From positions 590,018-654,017 of the forward strand of contig NZ_JACHZB010000001.1 of the NCBI RefSeq assembly GCF_014193255.1: a stretch of DNA of 64,000 bases. The letters run 5' to 3'. The notes beneath the pieces are model-generated. The model saw only the letters and a list, made by a program, of their open reading frames with translations. It was not told the origin of the DNA and searched no databases. Position numbers and translations under genes: made by a program. Below are positions 26,943-36,158 of the stretch, in pieces. Within the stretch, counting starts at the first letter, position 1; each line of letters begins with the position of its first letter. The stretch is from Rhizobium sp. BK196 (GTDB lineage: Bacteria > Pseudomonadota > Alphaproteobacteria > Rhizobiales > Rhizobiaceae).

Positions 26943-28040
26943 ATGACCGCGACGTCGACCTCTCCTGAAATCACAATCGAATTCCACAAATCTCCCGTCT
27001 CCGACGCCGATCGCATCAAGGCACTGGAAATACCCGGCTTCGGCAAGATCTTCACGGATCACATGGTCCTGGCACGATGGACCGCCGACAAGGGCTGGCA
27101 CGATGCGAAGGTGACGCCGCGCCGCCCGCTGGAACTCGATCCTGCTAGTGCCGTGTTGCACTACGCCCAGGAAATCTTCGAAGGCATGAAAGCCTACAAG
27201 GCGGACGATGGCCGCATCCTGCTCTTCCGGCCCGAAGAAAACGCCCGCCGTTTCGCGCAGTCGGCGGCCCGCATGGCAATGCCGGCCGTGCCGGAAGAAC
27301 TTTTCCTGAAGGCGGTCGAAGAACTCGTCCGCGTCGACAAGAACTGGATCCCCTCCGGCGACGCCAGCCTCTACCTTCGCCCCTTCATGTTCGCCAACGA
27401 GGCCTTCCTCGGCGTTCGCCCCGCGCAGGAGTATATCTTCTGCATCATCGCCTCCCCTGTTGGAGCCTATTTCAAGGGCGGCGCGAAGGCCGTCTCGCTC
27501 TGGGTCGAAACCACCTATACCCGCGCAGCAGCCGGCGGCACGGGTGCTGCAAAATGCGGCGGCAATTATGCGGCCAGCCTCGTGGCGCAAGCAGAAGCTG
27601 CGAAGAAGGAATGCGATCAGGTCGTCTTCCTTGACGCCGCAGAGCATCGCTGGGTCGAAGAACTCGGCGGCATGAACGTCTTCTTCGTGATGAATGACGG
27701 ATCGGTCGTCACCCCGCCGCTCGGCGGCACGATCCTGCCCGGCATCACCCGCGCCTCGGTCATCGTGCTCGCCAAGGAAAAGGGCCTGCGCGTCGAAGAA
27801 CGCCCCTACTCCTTCGAGGAATGGCAGGCGGATGCGGCGAGCGGCAAGCTTGTCGAAGCCTTCGCCTGCGGCACCGCCGCGGTGCTCGCCGGCATCGGCC
27901 TCGTTCGCCACGCCGGCGGCGAGTTCAAGGTCGGCGACGGCCAGACCGGCAAGCTCACCACAGACCTGCGCCAGCAGCTCGTCAGCCTGCAGAAGGGCGT
28001 CACCAACGACGAGCGCGGCTGGACGCGCCGCGTTCTGTGA
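26943..28040 (+). CDS. ilvE: Branched-chain amino acid aminotransferase
   Basis: 365 residues from the ATG at 26943 (AAGG eight bases upstream); an ATG at 26922 has no site. This is the longer, eukaryote-like BCAT type: N-terminal FGKIFTDHM, GLEIFEGMKAY-like YAQEIFEGMKAY, LYLRPFMFA, the catalytic lysine in AAKCGGNYAASL, and the EELGGMNVFFV and GTAAVLAGIG phosphate-binding loops. It transfers amino groups between Val/Leu/Ile and 2-oxoglutarate, the last step of their synthesis. ilvC and ilvIH elsewhere in the window supply its substrates. Confidence 0.93.
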   Translation: MTATSTSPEITIEFHKSPVSDADRIKALEIPGFGKIFTDHMVLARWTADKGWHDAKVTPRRPLELDPASAVLHYAQEIFEGMKAYKADDGRILLFRPEENARRFAQSAARMAMPAVPEELFLKAVEELVRVDKNWIPSGDASLYLRPFMFANEAFLGVRPAQEYIFCIIASPVGAYFKGGAKAVSLWVETTYTRAAAGGTGAAKCGGNYAASLVAQAEAAKKECDQVVFLDAAEHRWVEELGGMNVFFVMNDGSVVTPPLGGTILPGITRASVIVLAKEKGLRVEERPYSFEEWQADAASGKLVEAFACGTAAVLAGIGLVRHAGGEFKVGDGQTGKLTTDLRQQLVSLQKGVTNDERGWTRRVL

Positions 28041-28115
28041 TCTGAACTCCGAGTGTCGGGACCGCCTTGGCAGTCCTGACAGGCACGTTTTACACAGGGC
28101 AAAGCGACAAATTCG

Positions 28116-28145
28116 AAACCGGGCATCACGCCCGGTTTTTTTGTA
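28116..28145 (+). terminator. Intrinsic terminator of ilvE
   Basis: ACCGGGC-ATCAC-GCCCGGT followed by seven T, about 80 bases after the ilvE stop. Textbook rho-independent terminator that separates ilvE from the toxin-antitoxin operon. Confidence 0.92.
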
Positions 28146-28182
28146 TCTGAATACGGTTCGTCATTGACTGCCGCCAGTTGAA

Positions 28183-28220
28183 TTCTTACCTTTTGCAGAT
28201 CGATAGAGGAAAGGTAAGAA
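28183..28220. promoter_or_regulatory. Inverted repeat operator overlapping the vapB start
   Basis: TTCTTACCTT (28183-28192) and AAGGTAAGAA (28211-28220) are exact complements spaced by 18 bases. The right arm covers the ribosome site and the first base of the antitoxin start codon. Position and symmetry fit an autoregulatory operator for an AbrB-fold antitoxin, and the RNA hairpin could also hide the ribosome site. Confidence 0.65.
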
Positions 28221-28429
28221 TGGCAACCGCGACCCTCTCCGCAAAGTTCCAGATCTCCATTCCCAAGGAAGTGCGCGAACAGCAGCACTGGTCCGCAGGT
28301 CAGGAGTTCATCTTCATCCCGAAGGGCAAAGGCGTCCTTCTGATCCCTGTCCCTGAACTCGCCGATCTCAGGGGCATGGCCAAAGGTGCGGACCCCAGCA
28401 ATTACCGCGACAGGAAAGACCGCCTCTGA
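28220..28429 (+). CDS. vapB: AbrB/MazE-fold antitoxin (VapB type)
   Basis: 69 residues from the ATG at 28220, which has GAGGAAAGG upstream; a 28178 start would add a leader with no site. The N-terminal swapped-hairpin DNA-binding fold is clear: ATLSAKFQISIPKEVRE, then GQEFIFIPKGKGVLLIPV. The C-terminal tail (MAKGADPSNYRDRKDRL) would cap the toxin. Stop and toxin start overlap by one base (TGATG), the usual coupled arrangement. Expected to bind the inverted repeat at its own start. Confidence 0.85.
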   Translation: MATATLSAKFQISIPKEVREQQHWSAGQEFIFIPKGKGVLLIPVPELADLRGMAKGADPSNYRDRKDRL

Positions 28430-28806
28430 TGCGCGTCGTCGACAGTTCGGCTTGGATCGAATGGCTGACCCAAGGTCCTGCCGCAGATCGCCTGCAAGGC
28501 GAAATGCCTGCGCGGTCAGAATGCATCGTCCCCACCATCGTCCAGCTCGAGCTCGCCAAATGGCTCGAGCGCGAACGTGGTGAGGATGCCGCCGATTCCT
28601 TCTTCGCCTATACCGGTACCTGCATCATAGCACCCCTCGACACGGCACTAGCCCGCCGCGCCGCGGAAGTCTCGGCGAAGCGGAAGCTCGCCCTTGCCGA
28701 TGCCATAATCTACGCCACCGCCGAACTGCACGATGCCGACGTTCTAACCCTCGACGCCCATTTCAAGGACTTGGACCGCGTCGTTTATATCGAGAAGAAG
28801 TCATGA
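28429..28806 (+). CDS. vapC: PIN-domain ribonuclease toxin (VapC type)
   Basis: 125 residues, a normal PIN length. The four acidic metal-site residues are all present: Asp5 (RVVDSSAWI), Glu41 (VQLELAKW), Asp91 (LALADAIIYATA) and Asp109 (VLTLDAHF). VapC toxins cut tRNA or rRNA when the labile antitoxin is lost. It overlaps the antitoxin by one base upstream and the methyltransferase by four bases (ATGA) downstream, so all three genes are one coupled unit. Confidence 0.88.
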   Translation: MRVVDSSAWIEWLTQGPAADRLQGEMPARSECIVPTIVQLELAKWLERERGEDAADSFFAYTGTCIIAPLDTALARRAAEVSAKRKLALADAIIYATAELHDADVLTLDAHFKDLDRVVYIEKKS

Positions 28807-29378
28807 CAACCTCTTTCTACGACAACAACGCCGAGACCTACGCCACCCGCGATCGCAAACCACCGACGACAAGGCTCGATGCATTCCTAGCCGCCCTCCC
28901 CAAACAGGCACGCATCCTCGAACTCGGCTGCGGTGGCGGGCAGGACTGCGCCTACATGCTCGCAAGAGGCTTCGACGTGTTGCCCACAGATGGCTCAGCA
29001 GAGCTTGCCCGACAGGCCGAGAAACTGATCGGCAGCCCGGTGAAGGTCATGCGCTTCGAGGAGCTTGCTGCCCGCGAGGAATTCGACGGCGTCTGGGCCG
29101 AGGCGAGCCTTCTGCATGTGCCCCGTGCCGATCTCCCCAGCATCCTTACCCTTATCCGCAACGCCTTGAAGGAAAACGGTGTCTTCCATGCGAGCTTCAA
29201 GGCCGGCAGCGCCGAAGGCCATGATGGCTTCGGGCGCTACTACAATTACCCATCGAAGGAATGGCTTCGGGAATTGCTTGTTGCCGGCGGCTGGAAAGGG
29301 GTCGTGATCAACGAAGCGGATGGCGGCGGTTATGATAACAAACCGACGAGCTGGCTGTACCTCAGCACTCTCAAGTGA
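28803..29378 (+). CDS. Class I SAM-dependent methyltransferase
   Basis: 191 residues. SAM motif I is ILELGCGGGQD (about 38-48), the acidic motif II is VLPTDGS, and FDGVWAEASLLHVPRADL is the post-I/IV region of small-molecule methyltransferases in the UbiE/tellurite group. Target unknown. Its start overlaps the vapC stop (ATGA), an uncommon third gene for a vapBC operon. Its stop is six bases from the convergent PIN pseudogene. Confidence 0.82.
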   Translation: MTTSFYDNNAETYATRDRKPPTTRLDAFLAALPKQARILELGCGGGQDCAYMLARGFDVLPTDGSAELARQAEKLIGSPVKVMRFEELAAREEFDGVWAEASLLHVPRADLPSILTLIRNALKENGVFHASFKAGSAEGHDGFGRYYNYPSKEWLRELLVAGGWKGVVINEADGGGYDNKPTSWLYLSTLK

Positions 29379-29384
29379 AGAGAC

Positions 29385-29800
29385 CTAGCTGCCGAACTTG
29401 TATTCGAACGGATTGAAGACCGGAACACCGAACTGCTGAAAATCACCAATATTGCGGGTCACGACAGTCATATTTTTCTGAAGCGCGGTTGCTGCGATCA
29501 GAGCGTCGACAAGCAGGTTCGTGCCGATGCGATGGGCCAATGTTCCCCATCGCTTAAAAATTTCCGCGTCAATGCTGTCGCATTGCGCCGTATCGATAAT
29601 CTGCTGCAGCCAAACGGAAAGTTCCCTGGCCTTCGCGGGATCGGTTCCCGCCGTCCGCTCGATGCCGAGCTGGATTTCTCCGATGACAACGGCCGGAACA
29701 TACATGCTGTCGCTCGAGACGGACTCGATCCACGCAACCACGCCCCATGCGGACGCGGTCGCCTTAATTCCGAAAGAACATTGGTGTCCAGGAGATACAT
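29385..29800 (-). pseudogene. Frameshifted PIN-domain toxin (FitB/VapC type)
   Basis: The N-terminus (MYLLDTNVLSELRRPRPHG, with the first PIN aspartate) is in one frame from 29800. The rest (VVAWIESVSSDSMYVPAVVIGEIQLG, then LLVDALIAATAL and VVTRNIGDF, with the remaining acidic residues) is in a second frame reaching 29385. The switch lies near 29738-29748, where one missing base would restore a normal FitB-like protein of about 139 residues. Antitoxin gene immediately upstream is intact. Either a true inactivating mutation or a sequencing error in a run of C's. Confidence 0.8.
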
Positions 29801-29802
29801 CG

Positions 29803-30060
29803 CTATTCAAAGTCCGGTATATCTCTGGTCTTCCATCGGCCACGTTCGGGAATATCGAGCTCGGCGCGCGCTTCGGGTGCCAAAAGTATATCCTTCAGGC
29901 TTGGCTTCGTCCGTTTTTGCAACCTTTCCCATTCGTCAACCGAGATCAGCACAGCCTTCGGCTCGCCGCGCCTGGAAACGAGCTGCGGTCCCTCTTCGAG
30001 CGAGGCATCCAGCATTTCGCTGAAACGCGCCTTCGCATCCTGCACTTGCCATTGACGCAT
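29803..30060 (-). CDS. Phd/YefM-family antitoxin
   Basis: 85 residues with the Phd/YefM pattern: WQVQDAKARFSEMLDASLEEGPQLVSRRG, then the strand KAVLISVDEWERL. The C-terminal tail (ELDIPERGRWKTRDIPDF) is the toxin-neutralising part. Two bases separate its stop from the start of the broken PIN toxin. A perfect palindrome lies ten bases before its start codon. An antitoxin kept without an active toxin could protect against related toxins. Confidence 0.85.
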   Translation of the reverse strand: MRQWQVQDAKARFSEMLDASLEEGPQLVSRRGEPKAVLISVDEWERLQKRTKPSLKDILLAPEARAELDIPERGRWKTRDIPDFE

Positions 30061-30070
30061 CGGCTTTCTC

Positions 30071-30092
30071 CTGACTAGTCAGAAACCTAGTC
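30071..30092. promoter_or_regulatory. Operator palindrome of the phd antitoxin
   Basis: CTGACTAGTCAG (30071-30082) is a perfect 12-base palindrome 10 bases upstream of the antitoxin start; a further CTAGTC half-site follows at 30087-30092. Phd-family antitoxins repress their own operons through such repeats. Confidence 0.6.
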
Positions 30093-30110
30093 TTTTAGCG
30101 ACCCAATAAC

Positions 30111-30135
30111 AAGGCCGGAGCTTTTGCCCCGGCCT
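30111..30135 (-). terminator. Hairpin after ilvC
   Basis: AAGGCCGGAGC / GCCCCGGCCT form a strong GC-rich stem with a short loop, 25-50 bases after the ilvC stop on the minus strand. The T tract is short (CCTTGTT). Confidence 0.7.
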
Positions 30136-30160
30136 CTCATAATCACAGTCTCAGAACAGC

Positions 30161-31877
<1,717 letters not shown>

Positions 31878-31896
31878 GGTTTCTGCTCCCCATTTA

Positions 31897-31912
31897 CGTA
31901 CCGTACGGTACG
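31897..31912. promoter_or_regulatory. Perfect 16-base operator of the TetR regulator
   Basis: CGTACCGTACGGTACG is fully self-complementary and begins 20 bases upstream of the GTG start. The ACCGTACGGT core is a common TetR-family operator type. Confidence 0.75.
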
Positions 31913-32049
31913 GTTCGCGGTGTTTATGCGCCGGATCGCATGCTCCCGTCAAGAAGCATCAGGAGATTTTTTCGTATCATATGAAACAACGGAATTCGGC
32001 TGTTCGAAGGCAGGCAAATAGGTGAGCATCCGCGCCAGGGAGAATCGCC

Positions 32050-32406
32050 ATGAAGACAATAGCTTTCGCCGCCTCTCTATCTTTAGTCCTCGCCGTTCCG
32101 GCTCTTGCTGCGGAGACGCGCTGCGGCTGGGTCCAGAACCCGACGCCCGCCAACTGGTGGCTGGACGATGCGGAAAACACTTGGACGATCATGACACAGG
32201 GAAGCGGCGACGAGCCCGAAGGCATGGACCTGATCCCCGACATTTCCGAGCATGACTATGTGAAGACGAACGGCAATTATGGCTATGCCTGCGCCTGCAT
32301 GAGCGTCGAGACCGACGGCAAGGAGCACATCACGCGCATCCTCTCCTTCCGCCAGCTGAAGCTGGCCAAGTGCCAGAACGACAAGGCGCTGAAACTTCCG
32401 GGCTGA
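32050..32406 (+). CDS. Secreted DUF4087-like protein
   Basis: 118 residues. Signal peptide FAASLSLVLAVPALA cleaved near residue 21. The mature protein opens RCGWVQNPTPANWWLDDAE, a pattern I associate with DUF4087, and contains four or so cysteines (RCGW, CACM, KCQN) suggesting disulfides in the periplasm. AGGGAGAA precedes the start. Function unknown. Convergent with the AraC-type regulator by four bases. Confidence 0.65.
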   Translation: MKTIAFAASLSLVLAVPALAAETRCGWVQNPTPANWWLDDAENTWTIMTQGSGDEPEGMDLIPDISEHDYVKTNGNYGYACACMSVETDGKEHITRILSFRQLKLAKCQNDKALKLPG

Positions 32407-32409
32407 GCC

Positions 32410-33318
32410 TTATTCCGCTGCGACAGCATCCCTGGCGCCGTCGACATCGCGGGCCGGTGACGCGCCATAGAGGCGGCTGTATTCGCGGCTGAACTGCGAC
32501 GGGCTCTGATAGCCGACCCGATGACCGGCCGTGCCGGCATCGAGCCGCTCCACCAGCATCAGCCGGCGTGCCTCGTGCAGGCGAAGCTGCTTCTGATACT
32601 GCATCGGCGTCATCGCCGTTACCGATTTGAAGTGATGGTGGAACGAAGACGCGCTCATGTTGACGTGGTCGGCGAGGTCCTCGATGCGCAGCGGCCGGGC
32701 GAAATTCTCCTTCAGCCAGGCGACGGCCCGCGCGATCCTGTTGCTGTGGCTGTCGGCAGTGGCGATGTTGATCAACCGCTCGCCATTTGGCCCGGTCAGT
32801 ATCCGGTAAAGGATTTCCTGCTCGATCAGTGGCGCCATCGCCGGAATGTCGTCTGGACGATCGAGCAAGCGCAGCAGGCGCACGGCAGCGTCAAGAAGCT
32901 CCGGCGGGGCGACATTGACTGTCATGCCGCGCTGGCCGTCGGTGTGAGCGGCAGGGCGCGGAATATCGATGCGGCTTAAGAGCTCGAGCAGCTTTTCCGA
33001 ATCGATCGCAAGACCCAGACAAAGATGCGGCACCTCGGGACTGGCCTCGGTGACGCGCCAGGCGACCGGCAGGTCGAGCGAGGTCAGCAGATAATCCCCG
33101 GTCCCATAGCTGATAAATTCATTGCCGAGACGAAGGCTCTTGGCGCCCTGCAGCACGAAGGCAAAACACGGCTTGTAGCTGCTATGCAGCGGATCGCTGG
33201 GTTTAGAGCGGCGACTGATATGAAGATTGCCAATCGAGGTCCGGAACTCGCCATCGCCGGGCGCAAAGCGCATCGCGATATCGGCGATTTCCCGATAGGG
33301 ATTGAAAGGCAATGTCAT
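32410..33318 (-). CDS. AraC-family regulator (AraC_N, YqhC-like)
   Basis: 302 residues. The N-terminal AraC_N cupin (CFAFVLQGAKSLRLG, then YGTGDYLLTSLDLPV) and C-terminal double HTH (about 195-290: EDLADHVNMSASSFHHHFK, then VGYQSPSQFSREYSRLYG) are clear. It is divergent from a zinc alcohol dehydrogenase, the same pairing as YqhC/YqhD in E. coli, where the regulator senses aldehydes and activates the dehydrogenase. By analogy it probably controls that gene from the TTTTGCA repeat in the spacer. Confidence 0.87.
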   Translation of the reverse strand: MTLPFNPYREIADIAMRFAPGDGEFRTSIGNLHISRRSKPSDPLHSSYKPCFAFVLQGAKSLRLGNEFISYGTGDYLLTSLDLPVAWRVTEASPEVPHLCLGLAIDSEKLLELLSRIDIPRPAAHTDGQRGMTVNVAPPELLDAAVRLLRLLDRPDDIPAMAPLIEQEILYRILTGPNGERLINIATADSHSNRIARAVAWLKENFARPLRIEDLADHVNMSASSFHHHFKSVTAMTPMQYQKQLRLHEARRLMLVERLDAGTAGHRVGYQSPSQFSREYSRLYGASPARDVDGARDAVAAE

Positions 33319-33402
33319 GCGGCAACTCTTTCTGTCTCACGCCTGCGATATGACCTTAATCTAAGGTGGCCTTTCCGTTTCTCAAACAGGTGCCCGGCTC
33401 AC

Positions 33403-33422
33403 TTTTGCAGGATCGTGCAAAA
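33403..33422. promoter_or_regulatory. Inverted repeat between AraC regulator and alcohol dehydrogenase
   Basis: TTTTGCA-N6-TGCAAAA, perfect seven-base arms, 93 bases before the dehydrogenase start. A smaller palindrome CCTTA-ATC-TAAGG lies at about 33355-33367. Good candidate for the AraC regulator's site. Confidence 0.55.
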
Positions 33423-33514
33423 AGCTGAGAGTATCGCTCTAACGCTGCTGCGTGCTTCCTGGCAATAGTTCGTCATCCTCTCTCCCACCCCTCTGAATCG
33501 AAAGGAAGGTTCCC

Positions 33515-34561
33515 ATGCCTATTGCAAGAGGCTACGCCGCGACCGACGCTTCCAAGCCGCTGACCCCCTTCACCTTCGAACGCCGCAATCCGAACCCGGA
33601 TGATGTCGTCATCGCGATCAAGTTCGCCGGCATCTGCCATTCGGACATCCATACCGTCCGCAACGAATGGAAGAATGCCGTCTACCCGATCGTGCCTGGC
33701 CACGAGATCGCCGGTATCGTGACGGCTGTCGGTTCTGAAGTGACCAAATTCAAGGTCGGCGACCGCGTCGGCGTCGGCTGCTTCGTCGATTCCTGCGTCG
33801 GCTGCGCCACCCGCGACGTCGACCGCGAACAGTATATGCCGGGCCTCGTCGGCACCTACAACGAGTTCGAAGCCGACGGCAAGACCCGCACTCAGGGCGG
33901 CTATTCCGACTCGATCGTCGTCAAGGAAGGCTATGTCATGTCCATTCCGGACAACCTTCCGCTCGATGCATCCGCACCGCTGCTCTGCGCCGGCATCACG
34001 CTCTATTCGCCGCTGCGCCACTGGAAGGCCGGCCCCGGCAAGAAGGTCGCGATCGTTGGCATGGGCGGCCTCGGCCATATGGGCGTCAAGCTCGGTGCGG
34101 CCATGGGCGCTGATATCACCGTGCTCTCCCAGACGCTCTCCAAGAAGGAAGACGGCCTGAAGCTCGGCGCCAAGCAATATTATGCCACCAACGACCCGGA
34201 GACCTTTACGAAGCTCCGCGGCGCGTTCGACCTCGTCATCTGCACCGTCAGTGCCGAGATTGACTGGAACGCCTATCTCGGTCTGGTCAAGGTCGACGGC
34301 GCCTTCGTCGTGGTCGGCGCGCCCGAGAATCCGATCCCGGTTCATGCCTTCTCGATCATCCCAGGCCGCAAGAGCATTTCCGGCTCGATGATCGGCTCGA
34401 TCAAGGAGACCCAGGAAATGCTCGACTTCTGCGGCGAGCACAACATCGTTTCCGAAATCGAGAAGATCAACATCCAGCAGGTCAACGAAGCCTATGAGCG
34501 CGTGCTGAAGAGCGACGTCCGCTACCGCTTCGTCATCGACATCGCCTCGCTGGCAGCCTGA
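33515..34561 (+). CDS. NAD(P)-dependent zinc alcohol dehydrogenase (YahK/CAD type)
   Basis: 348 residues, AAGGAAGG site upstream. Catalytic zinc ligands Cys41 (GICHSD) and His63-Glu64 (PGHEIAG) are present, with the distal Cys near 158 ([11 protein letters not shown]); the nucleotide motif is [17 protein letters not shown]. The structural zinc lobe is altered: of the usual four cysteines only Cys94 and Cys97 remain, with Arg100 and Met108 at the other two places. Family members reduce aldehydes with NADPH. Divergent AraC regulator suggests aldehyde-responsive control. Confidence 0.88.
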   Translation: MPIARGYAATDASKPLTPFTFERRNPNPDDVVIAIKFAGICHSDIHTVRNEWKNAVYPIVPGHEIAGIVTAVGSEVTKFKVGDRVGVGCFVDSCVGCATRDVDREQYMPGLVGTYNEFEADGKTRTQGGYSDSIVVKEGYVMSIPDNLPLDASAPLLCAGITLYSPLRHWKAGPGKKVAIVGMGGLGHMGVKLGAAMGADITVLSQTLSKKEDGLKLGAKQYYATNDPETFTKLRGAFDLVICTVSAEIDWNAYLGLVKVDGAFVVVGAPENPIPVHAFSIIPGRKSISGSMIGSIKETQEMLDFCGEHNIVSEIEKINIQQVNEAYERVLKSDVRYRFVIDIASLAA

Positions 34562-34620
34562 TTAAACGGAAAGGGCGGCTCCCGAGCCGCCCTGAGATTG
34601 CGGGGCCTGCACCGAACTTT

Positions 34621-34688
34621 CGTCATCCTCGGGCTTGTCCCGGGCATCTGCAACGTAGCAGATCCTCGGGACAAGCCCGAGGATGACG
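34621..34688. repeat. Palindromic intergenic repeat, copy B
   Basis: Two 31-base arms (34621-34651 and 34658-34688) match as an inverted repeat at 29 of 31 positions around a six-base loop. The outer edge CGTCATCCTCGGGCTTGT is shared with the repeat at 2375-2460. Sits between two convergent genes. The RNA would fold into a very stable hairpin on either strand. Confidence 0.85.
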
Positions 34689-34721
34689 CCAGGTAAGCAG
34701 CGCACGCTCGTCAATGAAGCC

Positions 34722-34749
34722 AAGGGCAGCGTCAAAAGCTGCCCTTTTT
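34722..34749 (+). terminator. Intrinsic terminator after the alcohol dehydrogenase
   Basis: GGGCAGC / GCTGCCC stem followed by TTTTT on the plus strand; also serves the convergent NDH-2 gene weakly in reverse. A further GGGCGGCT / AGCCGCCC hairpin at 34572-34591 directly follows the dehydrogenase stop. Confidence 0.8.
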
Positions 34750-34790
34750 CTCGCCGTCATCCTCAGTGACGTGAAGGCAAAGACGCCTCT

Positions 34791-36071
34791 CTACCCGTCG
34801 TCGCGCATCGTCTCGCGCTGGGTAATCAGTCGGGCGCTGTGCTGGCCGCTCATATAGATCCAGAACCAGTTCCAGGCGACGGTGAAGCGTGAGCGCGTGC
34901 CGATCAGGAAATAGATGTGGGCAAGGCCCCAGATCCACCAGGCAAGCCAGCCCTTGAGCTTGAAGCGGCCAAAATCGATGATTGCCGCACTCTTGCCGAT
35001 CGTCGCCAAGCTTCCCTGATGAAAATATTTGAATGGCCCCGGCGCAGGTTTGCCGGAGAGACGGGCGCGGATCACTTTCGCCACGTAGCCGCCTTGCTGC
35101 TTGGCCGCCGGCGCGATGCCCGGCACCGGCTTTCCATCCTCACGCATTACAGATGCCGTATCGCCGATCACGAAGACATCTGGCAGGCCCGGCGCCGTTA
35201 GGTCCTTCTCGACGATGGTGCGCCCCGCCCGGTCGGCCGGCACGCCAAGCCAGCGCGCCGCATGCGAGGCTTGAACGCCCGCCGCCCAGACGATGGTGCG
35301 GCTCGGAATGAAGTTTTCGCCGACGGTCACCCCGTCGGCCGTGCATTGCGTCACCGGCGTTCCCGTCAGCACCTCCACGCCGAGCTTCTCCAGTGCCTTT
35401 TGCGCATAGGCCGAAAGCTCCTCGGCGAAGGCCGGGAGCACACGCGGCCCGGCCTCGATCAGCACGACGCGGGTTCTGCGTGTATCAATGTTGCGGAATT
35501 CCTTGGGCAGCGTGAAATGCGCCAGTTCGGCGATAATGCCGGCAAGTTCGCAGCCCGTCGGGCCGGCCCCGACGATGGAGAAGGTCAAAAACGCGTCGCG
35601 CGCCGCCGGATCGCTTTCCACTTCCGCCCGCTCGAAGGCGAGCAGCACACGGCGACGGATCGTCGTCGCGTCCTCCAGCGTCTTCAGGCCCGGCGCTACC
35701 GGCTCCCATTCGTCATGACCGAAATAAGCGTGCGTAGCACCAGTCGCCAGCACCAGAGTATCGTAGTTCAGCATCATGCCGCTGCGTAAGGAAACGGTCT
35801 TTGCCTTGACATCGACGCCATTGACCTCGCCGAGCAGCGTGGTCACCTCCGGCCGGTCGGCATAGAGATGGCGGATCGGCCAGGCGATCTCGGAGGTGGA
35901 CAGGATGGTCGTTGCCACCTGATAAAGGAGCGGCTGGAAGAGATGGTGGTTGCGCCGGTCTATGAGCGTGATCTTCACGCCCCCTCCCATTGATCCCAGG
36001 CCTTTCAATCCATTGACAAGCTGTAGCCCGCCGAAACCGCCGCCGACAACGACGACGTGATGTTCGCTCAT
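34791..36071 (-). CDS. ndh: Type II NADH:quinone oxidoreductase (NDH-2)
   Basis: 426 residues. FAD motif VVVVGGGFGGLQ (about 5-16), NAD motif SIVGAGPTGCELAG (about 165-178) and the FAD-binding VFVIGDTAS near 305 are intact. Quinone-site AAKQQGGYVAK follows, and the C-terminal helices (KLKGWLAWWIWGLAHIYFL) give membrane attachment. Transfers electrons from NADH to quinone without proton pumping. Single gene; AGGTAGGG precedes the start. Confidence 0.9.
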   Translation of the reverse strand: MSEHHVVVVGGGFGGLQLVNGLKGLGSMGGGVKITLIDRRNHHLFQPLLYQVATTILSTSEIAWPIRHLYADRPEVTTLLGEVNGVDVKAKTVSLRSGMMLNYDTLVLATGATHAYFGHDEWEPVAPGLKTLEDATTIRRRVLLAFERAEVESDPAARDAFLTFSIVGAGPTGCELAGIIAELAHFTLPKEFRNIDTRRTRVVLIEAGPRVLPAFAEELSAYAQKALEKLGVEVLTGTPVTQCTADGVTVGENFIPSRTIVWAAGVQASHAARWLGVPADRAGRTIVEKDLTAPGLPDVFVIGDTASVMREDGKPVPGIAPAAKQQGGYVAKVIRARLSGKPAPGPFKYFHQGSLATIGKSAAIIDFGRFKLKGWLAWWIWGLAHIYFLIGTRSRFTVAWNWFWIYMSGQHSARLITQRETMRDDG

Positions 36072-36158
36072 GATCCCTACCTTTCGTCACCCTGCTTCAG
36101 CAATGTCGCCCATCGCACGAAGGATTCAACTGCCGTTTCGGCATATCTCCCCGCAATT

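Noticed and set aside
28147-30110. Genomic island or prophage
   Set aside because: Only two TA modules and one methyltransferase; no integrase, tRNA-flanking direct repeat or phage gene.
34621-34688. CRISPR-like repeat
   Set aside because: A single palindrome with no repeat-spacer periodicity; it is an intergenic palindromic element.
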